Position numbers and translations under genes: made by a program. Below the pieces are notes generated by a model that ran no database searches, had not been told where the DNA came from, and saw only the letters and a list, made by a program, of their open reading frames with translations. Positions 43,775-50,250 of a DNA stretch of 50,250 nucleotides are shown here, piece after piece (positions within the stretch are counted from its first letter, which is position 1; each line of letters begins with the position of its first letter). This DNA comes from Clostridia bacterium (GTDB lineage: Bacteria > Bacillota > Clostridia > Oscillospirales > Acutalibacteraceae), in NCBI GenBank assembly GCA_017454815.1, contig JAFTCG010000039.1, forward strand, positions 1 to 50,250, given 5' to 3'.

Positions 43775-44820
43775 AATGCATTATTGTTACTTTCAAGCAT
43801 AAGCTTCACCACAGTTTCTTCAAGCAGGATCCTCTTGTCTGCGGACGTGCTTTTTAGCTTGATATCCGTGTCGGCGAGGACGTCAAGACACGCTCTGAGA
43901 TGGCGCAGATCCACTTTTGACGCATCCCTCAAAGCGTTGCGAAGCCTGAACTCCTTGTTCCTGTAGTTGTAGTATTTCGCCGCTTCCGTCGCCTGAAAGC
44001 CCGACGTGACGAACACCTTTGCCCTGTACATGTCGACGTAGGCGGAAATGAGAGCGGCGTTAATATTGATTGGGTCAGTTTTTGAAGCGATCAGCGCAGA
44101 CAGCGTCCTGAACGCCCGGTCGGAATCGGAAGAGACGATGTGCCTTGCCAGGTCGAAAACGGATGCTTCCACAGATTTTGTAACGATGGCGTCGATATCC
44201 TCTTTCGTTACTGTCTCTTCCTTGCAGAAAAAGCAGAGCTTTTCCGTCTCGTTGAGCAGCACGTTAAGGTCGTCGCCGACAAGTGTTATCAAATACCCCG
44301 CAAGGCGGTCGGAGAGATTTTTGCCTCGTTTTTTTGCGCCCGAGACAAGTATCTTCACGAGCTGGGAGGACGTCCTCTTGTTCAGTTCAAGCACGTCTGC
44401 GTTTTTTTCAAAGAGCTGCAAGACTTTTTTCCATTTTTCGTTGCGCTTCGTTTCCACCTCAACGTTCTGCATCCAGAACAGTATCATCGACGTATCGGGC
44501 ACGTCGGTGACGATCTGTTCGAGCATATCGCTTTGCTGTTTGTTCAGGTTTGACAAATTAAGATCCTTGACGACAACGCAAACGCGCTCGTCCATCATCG
44601 GAAGGGCTTCAACGCACTGCGACACCTCTTTCAGATCCACGTCGGAGGAGTCGAAGATATGCAGGTTGAACGTAGAGAAATCGGGCTTGACCGCTTTTTC
44701 CATGAGCTTTGAAATGTAGAAGGATTTCAGGTACGGCTCGTTGCCGTAGACAAAATAGACTTTCGAGAAGCTTCCTGCCTTCAGACAGTTCTTGAATTCA
44801 GCCTCTGTCAAAACCGCCAT
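43771..44820 (-). CDS. holA: DNA polymerase III delta subunit
   Basis: The 349-residue clamp-loader subunit opens the sliding clamp at the replication fork. The start VYFVYGNEPYLKSFYISKLMEK and the middle SQCVEALPMMDERVCVVVKDL pattern are typical, with an alpha-helical C-terminal collar (ALIASKTDPININAALISAYVDMYRAKVF). The ATG follows the comEC stop directly, with AAAGGGGTGAG within the comEC end as ribosome site. comEC-holA order is common in bacteria. Confidence 0.92.
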   Translation of the reverse strand: MAVLTEAEFKNCLKAGSFSKVYFVYGNEPYLKSFYISKLMEKAVKPDFSTFNLHIFDSSDVDLKEVSQCVEALPMMDERVCVVVKDLNLSNLNKQQSDMLEQIVTDVPDTSMILFWMQNVEVETKRNEKWKKVLQLFEKNADVLELNKRTSSQLVKILVSGAKKRGKNLSDRLAGYLITLVGDDLNVLLNETEKLCFFCKEETVTKEDIDAIVTKSVEASVFDLARHIVSSDSDRAFRTLSALIASKTDPININAALISAYVDMYRAKVFVTSGFQATEAAKYYNYRNKEFRLRNALRDASKVDLRHLRACLDVLADTDIKLKSTSADKRILLEETVVKLMLESNNNAL

Positions 44821-46410
44821 TCAACTCACCCCTTTCAACGCAAGAAATGCGTTCGTGATTATAACGCTGACGATCGCGGTGTTCAACGCCGTGAACGCAA
44901 CAAGATACTTGTTTTTAAAAAAGTCGGGCTTAAAAATAAAGACAATGACCGCCGCAACTGCCAAAACGGCAACGCAGACTTTGACCTGCGGATAATCGAC
45001 GTTAATGTACAAAAAGTCAAACTGCCCCAAAAACGTCACGACGGCAATTATGATCTTCGACAAAAATCCTGCCGCAAGCAAGAGCGGCAAGCCGAGAAAG
45101 CTCGTAAATTTCAAAGACGCGAGCACTGCGCCGAAGCCTCCGAGGATCATCACAAACATGCTGATACTCACGCAAAGAACGTTGGCGACGATGCCCATCA
45201 GCGACAAACCGCCGAGCCTGAAAACCGTCGCAGGCAGAGTAAACAGCGTTGCGACAGCGCACACAAGCGCCGAGCGGCAGATGATCTCGATCAATTTCCC
45301 GATCCTCTCAAACCGGAATTGATCTACTTTTATTTGTGCGATCCTGTCGCTCATCAGCGCCAATCCGAACGCCGCAGAAAACGAAAGCTGCAATCCGACG
45401 CTGTGGACGATGTACGGGTTTGCGGCGCACATGACAAGCAGCGCCGCTCCGAGCGAATTCATGGAGTCGGACACTTTCAGGAAGATATACCCGGCGTAGA
45501 TGAAGCTCATCATTATTCCCGCCCTGACCACGGAGGGTGAGAAGCCGGTCAGCGCCGCAAAGAACAGCGTAAAGGCAATCGACGACAGCGCCGCTTTTCT
45601 CTTTGAGACGAAGCTGATCAGGCAAATGAACAAAGCGTGCGACCATGTATAGACGTGAAGTCCAGACACCGCCATCAGGTGCGATAAACCGCAGACGCGA
45701 AAAGCGATCGCGGTCTTATCCGAAAGCTCGCTTTGCTCGCCGAAAACGAAGGCGAGGATCAGCTTGCCGTTTTCGTTAGGGATAAAATCGGTGACGGCTT
45801 TGCAAAAATATGTCTTTATCCTGTCCAATCCGTAAAGGAAGCTGTTTTTGACTTCCTTATGGTAAGCGACTTCTTTCTGGGAGCAATCGGCGCAGACGCT
45901 GACGCCCTCTGACCTCAGATGCAGTTTATAGCTGTCGGGATCATCCTTCGGCTCGGAAACGTCTGCTTTGAAAACCATTTCGACGTACTTTTCCAGCTTG
46001 TCCGGTCTGATATGAGGGAATTGCACCCTCATTTTGCAATCGGTTTTCATACCGTCAACTTCCGCCGCGCGGACAATGCACACAGTACCGTTGTCGGATT
46101 CCTGCTTCTCATAAACCTGTCCTACGACCGTTCTGTTCTGACCGGGGAGAGTTTTCAAAAGGTAAGAATGCTCGTTTTCACATTTCACAAAGCTAAAAAA
46201 CGCCCCGGCGACCGTCAGAAAAGTCACCACAAGGACTACAGCCCTCATCCTGCGAACAAAAACCGCCGCAAAGCCGAAGACGCATACCGCCGTTATCAAC
46301 GCAACGGCAAACCATTTCTGACCGAATTGCGTTAAAACCCAGGCGGCGACAAAGAACGCAGCTCCGATAAGCAGCAGCGGTCTTTTTACGAGTGCGCCGG
46401 CGTCCCGCAT
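44821..46410 (-). CDS. comEC: ComEC/Rec2-family DNA-uptake channel, short form
   Basis: The 529-residue polytopic membrane protein has a DUF4131-like N-terminal part with two or more hydrophobic helices and an OB-like soluble domain. The Competence domain follows: SHLMAVSGLHVYTWS (near residue 230-245), the SPSVVRAGIMM segment and many membrane helices. It ends after the last helices, without the C-terminal metallo-beta-lactamase domain that many ComEC proteins carry. It starts four bases after the hinT stop, without a clear ribosome site. Whether it supports transformation is unknown. Confidence 0.88.
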   Translation of the reverse strand: MRDAGALVKRPLLLIGAAFFVAAWVLTQFGQKWFAVALITAVCVFGFAAVFVRRMRAVVLVVTFLTVAGAFFSFVKCENEHSYLLKTLPGQNRTVVGQVYEKQESDNGTVCIVRAAEVDGMKTDCKMRVQFPHIRPDKLEKYVEMVFKADVSEPKDDPDSYKLHLRSEGVSVCADCSQKEVAYHKEVKNSFLYGLDRIKTYFCKAVTDFIPNENGKLILAFVFGEQSELSDKTAIAFRVCGLSHLMAVSGLHVYTWSHALFICLISFVSKRKAALSSIAFTLFFAALTGFSPSVVRAGIMMSFIYAGYIFLKVSDSMNSLGAALLVMCAANPYIVHSVGLQLSFSAAFGLALMSDRIAQIKVDQFRFERIGKLIEIICRSALVCAVATLFTLPATVFRLGGLSLMGIVANVLCVSISMFVMILGGFGAVLASLKFTSFLGLPLLLAAGFLSKIIIAVVTFLGQFDFLYINVDYPQVKVCVAVLAVAAVIVFIFKPDFFKNKYLVAFTALNTAIVSVIITNAFLALKGVS

Positions 46411-46414
46411 TTTA

Positions 46415-46756
46415 TCAGCCGGGAGGCCAGGTCATATCTCTGCCGGAGAGGACGTGAAAATGGAGATGAGGCACGGTCTGTCCGGCACTTTCGCCAACGT
46501 TTGAAACAACTCTGAAGCCGTCGTCAAGCCCAAGGTCTTTCGCGACTTTTGAAATCGCTTCAAATATTTTTGAAACTATAAAGCTGTTGTCGCCGTCGAT
46601 ATGCGCGGCGGACTGAATATGCTGTTTGGGGATGAAAAGGATGTGGGTCGGAGCTTTCGGATCGATGTCGTTGAAAGCGTATACGTATTCATCCTCGTAG
46701 ACTTTTGTCGAGGGTATTTCGCCCGCGGCGATCTTGCAGAATAAACAATCGTTCAT
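46415..46756 (-). CDS. HIT-family nucleotide hydrolase (HinT-like)
   Basis: The 113-residue protein has the histidine triad HLHFHVLSG near residues 99-107 and the N-terminal CLFCKIAAGEIPSTKVYED start with a CxxC pair. HinT proteins hydrolyse adenosine phosphoramidates. The C-terminus ends shortly after the triad (RDMTWPPG), as in HinT. GGAGG precedes the ATG. It lies 12 bases after alaS and four before comEC. Confidence 0.94.
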   Translation of the reverse strand: MNDCLFCKIAAGEIPSTKVYEDEYVYAFNDIDPKAPTHILFIPKQHIQSAAHIDGDNSFIVSKIFEAISKVAKDLGLDDGFRVVSNVGESAGQTVPHLHFHVLSGRDMTWPPG

Positions 46757-46768
46757 TTTGTTCCTCCG

Positions 46769-49402
46769 TTAAATTGATGCAACTATTTCTTTTGCTTTGG
46801 CGATCGCGTCGTCCGTCTTTGTGACGTCCTTGCCACCCGCCATCGCCGTATCCGGTCTGCCGCCGCCGTTTCCGCCGGCGGTTTTTGCGGCTTCTCTGAC
46901 GATGTTGCCGGCGTTCGCGCCGAGTTTTACCGCGGACGGGGTACAGGCGACCGCAAAGGATACAGTCTGTTTTTCGGTGTTCTTGCTCGCGACGATCATA
47001 ACAACGGCTTCATCGGACTGCTTTGCTTTGTCGCACATTGTCCTGAGCTCTTCCGAAGGAACGTTTTCAAAAACGCCACTGACAAACTTGAATTGTCCTG
47101 CCGTTTCGGCACTGTCGGACATGCTCGCCGCCTTGATCGCGGAAAGCTCGCCGGAAAGCTTTTCGATCTCTTTGTCTTTCATCCTTACTTCGTTCATAAG
47201 GCTTGCGGCTCTCTTTTCGATTCCGCCGACGTTGTCCATCTTCATCGCCTTCGCAACGCCGTAAAGCACAGCAGTGTTATTTTCTATCAGTTCAAGCACG
47301 CCCTTGCCGGTAACTGCCTCGATCCTTCTGACGCCGGAAGCTACTGATGATTCACTCAGGATCTTGAAAAGGCCGAGCTTTGAAGTGTTGGAAACGTGAG
47401 TTCCTCCGCAGAATTCGACGGAGATGTCGCCCGCTTTGACAACGCGGACGATATCGCCGTATTTTTCTCCGAAGAGCGCCATTGCGCCAAGCTTTTTGGC
47501 TTCTTCGATCGGCATTTCGGTCATGGTGACCTGCGCGGACTTGAGGATCTCCTCGTTGACGATGTTTTCAACCGTCTTGATCTCTTCTGCGCTCATCGCG
47601 GAGAAGTGAGTAAAGTCAAATCTTACTTCTTTTTCGTTGACAAACTGTCCCGCCTGCTCGACGTGGTTGCCGAGCACCTGTCTGAGAGCCGCCTGAAGAA
47701 GGTGCGCGGCGGTATGGTTTCTCATGGTCGATTTTCTCTTTTCCGAGTCGATGACGGCTTTTACCTCGTCGCCGACCTTCAGCCCCTCGCCGTCGCGCAG
47801 GAAGCCGTTGTGGACAAATATTGCGTCGGCAACTTTTATCGTGTCGGAAACTTCAAAGACGGTGTCGCCCAGAATGATCTCGCCGCTGTCGCCCGCCTGT
47901 CCGCCGCTCTCGGCGTAGAAGCTCGTTGTGTCAAGTATCACGGAAGCTTCCTGGCCGTTTTCGATGAATTCTTTTCTTTCGTTGTCGGCGTAGAGAGCGA
48001 TTATCTTTGCGTCGGTCTCAAAATCGGTATATCCGACGAAATTCGTTTTTTCAATTCCGCTCATGTCAAGGCCGCCGTCTTTCCAGGCTTCTGCGCCGGC
48101 GTCTTTTCTTGCGTCTCTGGAGCGTTTTCTCTGCTCAAGCACGAGCGCATTGAACGCTTCTTCGTCAACGCTCATGCCTTTTTCCTCGAGGATCTCCCTC
48201 GTGAGGTCGATCGGGAAGCCGTAGGTATCGGAGAGCTTGAATGCGTCGGCTCCGCTGAGAACTTTGCCGTCGGCGTTCGCTATCATGTCGGCAAGAAGCT
48301 GGGTGCCGGAATCGATGGTCTTGTTGAAGTTTTCTTCCTCGACTTTGATGATCTTCCGGATATAATCGGCTTTTTCGACAAGGTTGGGATAAGCCTGAGC
48401 GTTTTCCTTGATAACGGTCTTGCAGACTTCGGACAGGAACGGCTCGTTGATGCCGATGAGCCTGCCGTGGCGCGCCGCTCTCCTGAGCAAGCGGCGAAGA
48501 ACGTAGCCTTTGCCTTCGTTGGAGGGCATAACTCCGTCGCCGATCATAAACGTTGTGCTCCTGATGTGGTCGGTGATAACGCGAAGCGAAACGTCGGATT
48601 TCGGATCTTCGTGGTATTTTATGCCGGCGATCTGCATGATGTGTTTCATGATATTCTGGACGGTATCGACTTCAAAGAGGTTGTCGACCCCCTGCATTAC
48701 GCACGCAAGGCGCTCAAGTCCCATGCCCGTGTCGATATTGCAGCGGTCGAGCTTGGAATAGTTGCCCTCGCCGTCGTTGGAAAACTGGGTGAAAACAAGG
48801 TTCCAGACTTCCATAAAGCGGTCGCAATCGCAGCCAACTCCGCAGTCGGGAGAGCCGCAGCCGTATTTTTCACCTCTGTCGTAATAGATCTCCGAGCAAG
48901 GGCCGCAGGGGCCTGCACCGTGTTCCCAGAAGTTGTCGGCTTTGCCGAGACGTTTGATGTGGGAAGGATCTACGCCGACGCCTTTTGTCCAGATCTCGAA
49001 AGCCTCGTCGTCCTCCTCGTAGATGCTGCAATAGAGCTTATCCTCCGGGAGCTCAAGGACTTTTGTAAAGAATTCCCATGCCCAGGCGGTAGCTTCTTTC
49101 TTGAAATAATCGCCGAAGGAGAAGTTTCCGAGCATTTCAAAATAAGTTCCGTGGCGCGCAGTTTTTCCGACGCTCTCGATGTCGGGAGTGCGGATGCATT
49201 TCTGGCAGGTTGTCACCCTGTTTCTCGGAGGAGTGACTTCGCCGGTGAAATACTTTTTCATCGGAGCCATTCCGGAGTTTATCAGCAGAAGGCTCTTGTC
49301 GCCCTGGGGTATCAGGGAGAAAGATTCGAGCCTGAGATGTCCCTTACTTTCAAAGAAAGAGAGAAATTTTTCACGAAGTTCGTTGAGACCTGTCCATTGC
49401 AT
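46769..49402 (-). CDS. alaS: Alanyl-tRNA synthetase
   Basis: The 877-residue class II enzyme is complete. The catalytic core starts FLSFFESKGHLRLES...SLLLINSGMAPMKKYF (residues 12-50). The editing domain has HTAAH (near 563) and CGGTH (near 662), the two zinc/editing motifs. The C-Ala region ends in GGNGGGRPDTAMAGG. GAAAGGAAC precedes the ATG. It is the first gene of a run reaching the aminotransferase at 41272, without an internal terminator that I can see, and is controlled by a T-box leader. Confidence 0.97.
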   Translation of the reverse strand: MQWTGLNELREKFLSFFESKGHLRLESFSLIPQGDKSLLLINSGMAPMKKYFTGEVTPPRNRVTTCQKCIRTPDIESVGKTARHGTYFEMLGNFSFGDYFKKEATAWAWEFFTKVLELPEDKLYCSIYEEDDEAFEIWTKGVGVDPSHIKRLGKADNFWEHGAGPCGPCSEIYYDRGEKYGCGSPDCGVGCDCDRFMEVWNLVFTQFSNDGEGNYSKLDRCNIDTGMGLERLACVMQGVDNLFEVDTVQNIMKHIMQIAGIKYHEDPKSDVSLRVITDHIRSTTFMIGDGVMPSNEGKGYVLRRLLRRAARHGRLIGINEPFLSEVCKTVIKENAQAYPNLVEKADYIRKIIKVEEENFNKTIDSGTQLLADMIANADGKVLSGADAFKLSDTYGFPIDLTREILEEKGMSVDEEAFNALVLEQRKRSRDARKDAGAEAWKDGGLDMSGIEKTNFVGYTDFETDAKIIALYADNERKEFIENGQEASVILDTTSFYAESGGQAGDSGEIILGDTVFEVSDTIKVADAIFVHNGFLRDGEGLKVGDEVKAVIDSEKRKSTMRNHTAAHLLQAALRQVLGNHVEQAGQFVNEKEVRFDFTHFSAMSAEEIKTVENIVNEEILKSAQVTMTEMPIEEAKKLGAMALFGEKYGDIVRVVKAGDISVEFCGGTHVSNTSKLGLFKILSESSVASGVRRIEAVTGKGVLELIENNTAVLYGVAKAMKMDNVGGIEKRAASLMNEVRMKDKEIEKLSGELSAIKAASMSDSAETAGQFKFVSGVFENVPSEELRTMCDKAKQSDEAVVMIVASKNTEKQTVSFAVACTPSAVKLGANAGNIVREAAKTAGGNGGGRPDTAMAGGKDVTKTDDAIAKAKEIVASI

Positions 49403-49420
49403 AGTTATCAGTTCCTTTCA

Positions 49421-49658
49421 AAAAAAATATGCCCTTGCATCAACATGGGACAGGAGCATCTCCTGCGGTACCACCCAAATTGTGCAAAAAGCACCACTTT
49501 ATTCGCCTTTTCGGCTTCCCTTAACGCGGGCTGACGGCTCCGTTTTTCACGAAGCGGCTCCAAGCCGGCCGCAAACGCCGTTCGCAGGAACTTTCACCAA
49601 CCGTTCCCTCTCTTTGGCGACGTCACGTCTGCTCTGCTTTTCAAAGCCTTTTGTTATC
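49421..49658 (-). promoter_or_regulatory. T-box riboswitch of alaS
   Basis: The minus-strand leader contains the T-box core TTTGGGTGGTACCGC (49465-49479; consensus AGGGTGGNACCGCG), which pairs with the free CCA end of uncharged tRNA. It is followed by a terminator-type hairpin built from TGTCCCATG/GCAAGGGCA with a bulge and a run of eight T. Upstream, AGAG...GGGAAC...GGTTGGTGAAAGTTCC has the distal Stem I look. The specifier is probably one of the alanine GCG triplets near 49572-49582, but I cannot resolve the fold. Uncharged tRNA-Ala should favour read-through into alaS. Confidence 0.92.
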
Positions 49659-49664
49659 AAGAAT

Positions 49665-49693
49665 ATTATATACCCAATAAGGCAAAAAGTCAA
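49665..49693 (-). promoter_or_regulatory. SigA-type promoter of the alaS unit
   Basis: On the minus strand: TTGACT (49688-49693), 17 bases, TATAAT (49665-49670). Transcription begins at the 5' end of the T-box leader. Confidence 0.88.
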
Positions 49694-49705
49694 ACACATT
49701 TTTTA

Positions 49706-49735
49706 CAAAAATCGGAGCAGTCAGCGACTGCCCCG
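49706..49735 (-). terminator. Terminator of the beta-helix protein gene
   Basis: A 10-bp stem with one G-U pair (CGGGGCAGTC with GACTGCTCCG) and a 3-base loop, followed by ATTTTTG on the minus strand. It stands 33 bases after the stop at 49769. Confidence 0.85.
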
Positions 49736-49768
49736 AAAACACACTTATCTTTCGGCTTTCATATCTGG

Positions 49769-50250
49769 TTATTTTATCATAAGCGAATATCCACTACCGT
49801 CAGAATTAACGGTGCCAATATTGTTGCCGCTTGACAAAGCGCAAAGGTAAAGACTTTTGGGTATCGCAATGACATTGCAGCTTTCTATATCATTGTGAAA
49901 TGTATTGTTGATAAATGTCAAAAGTTTAAAGTCCTGAGATGAACCGTTTTTTATATTAACTACCTTTGTTCCGCCCTTAAGATAAACACTTGTATTTATT
50001 AATGTGAAACTTTCATTTGATGACCGGTCCACACCGCTTTTTGTATGGTATGTAATGGCTCCTCTTGTTCCATGAACATATTTAGCGTGAGCCTCTTTTT
50101 CTTCATCTGTTCCGTTGACTTTTCCCTCATCGGTTTTTGTTCCCGGAACAAACGAACGTATATCACAGTCTTTGACTATAATATGACCATTCTCTACCGT
50201 TCCGCAACCCAAGCCACAGGATTGCCAACTCCACATGTTGCAATTTTCAA
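49769..50250 (-). CDS. C-terminal part of a beta-helix (pectate-lyase-like) protein, 5' end outside window
   Basis: The frame is open to the right edge; the reading upstream of the ATG at 50236 continues as ENCN, so that ATG is probably internal. The visible 160 residues show short repeated strands with small, Asn- and Gly-rich turns (VENGHIIVKDCDIRSF, ESFTLINTSVYLKGG, FKLLTFINNTFHNDIESC), as in right-handed parallel beta-helix proteins. Such folds occur in pectate lyases and in adhesins; no catalytic residues can be identified from the C-terminal piece. It is secreted or surface-bound by analogy only. Confidence 0.6.
   Translation of the reverse strand, partial: ENCNMWSWQSCGLGCGTVENGHIIVKDCDIRSFVPGTKTDEGKVNGTDEEKEAHAKYVHGTRGAITYHTKSGVDRSSNESFTLINTSVYLKGGTKVVNIKNGSSQDFKLLTFINNTFHNDIESCNVIAIPKSLYLCALSSGNNIGTVNSDGSGYSLMIK

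Noticed and set aside
47396..49534. A 712-codon open frame on the plus strand opposite alaS
   Set aside because: It is antisense to a fully convincing synthetase gene. It reflects codon usage in alaS; it has no ribosome site and resembles no family.

Overview
The window reads as chromosomal DNA of a spore-forming, Gram-positive Clostridia-type anaerobe, probably in or near the Ruminococcaceae/Oscillospiraceae. That placement is inference from four things: a spoIIA operon with sigF, an AddAB recombination enzyme, c-di-AMP synthesis by CdaA/CdaR, and secreted proteins ending in type I dockerin modules. Almost everything lies on the minus strand; only groES, groEL and a small XRE regulator are on the plus strand. 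Consensus-like SigA promoters (TTGACA, 17 bp, TATAAT) and strong hairpin terminators divide the minus strand into clear transcription units.

Layout along the window. 1-0.9 kb: the 5' part of a secreted leucine-rich-repeat protein that runs off the left edge. 0.9-6.9 kb: valS-folC-spoIIAA-spoIIAB-sigF plus a small ferritin-like protein, transcribed leftward from one good promoter before valS. 7-10.6 kb: yceD-rpmF, then a PDZ/radical-SAM protein and the ribosome-assembly GTPase der. 10.6-12.5 kb: a small P-loop ATPase and pgi. 12.6-14.7 kb: two tandem GH25 muramidases, one a lipoprotein and one secreted. 14.8-17 kb: groESL behind a CIRCE/HrcA operator. 17-18 kb: an AT-rich patch with a tiny membrane protein and a divergent XRE regulator separated by two palindromic operator-like repeats. 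17.9-24.9 kb: an orphan secreted protein and a giant secreted protein of about 1977 residues (helical FIVAR-like repeats, a cohesin-like beta domain, a pre-dockerin module and a dockerin). 25.1-28.9 kb: licD-trkA-trkH. 28.9-31.8 kb: a secreted papain-like protease with lectin-like, GLUG and dockerin modules. 31.8-38.7 kb: addB-addA. 38.8-41.1 kb: cdaA-cdaR. 41.3-49.4 kb: a long tightly packed run alaS-hinT-comEC-holA-rnmV-ispF-DUF3343-class V aminotransferase, controlled at its head by a T-box riboswitch. 49.7-50.25 kb: the 3' end of a beta-helix protein that runs off the right edge.

Most of the window is core cell physiology: translation, folate, isoprenoids, DNA repair, sporulation commitment, chaperones and potassium/c-di-AMP homeostasis. 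The accessory, surface-directed layer is the most interesting part. Two dockerin proteins share a related module just before the dockerin, and one of them also carries a cohesin-like domain. This suggests a small non-cellulolytic, dockerin-based extracellular assembly that displays a protease and a long stalk protein. The tandem muramidases, the LRR protein, the beta-helix protein and LicD fit a surface-remodelling, host- or biofilm-associated lifestyle. No tRNA or rRNA genes, CRISPR arrays, transposases or phage genes were seen.
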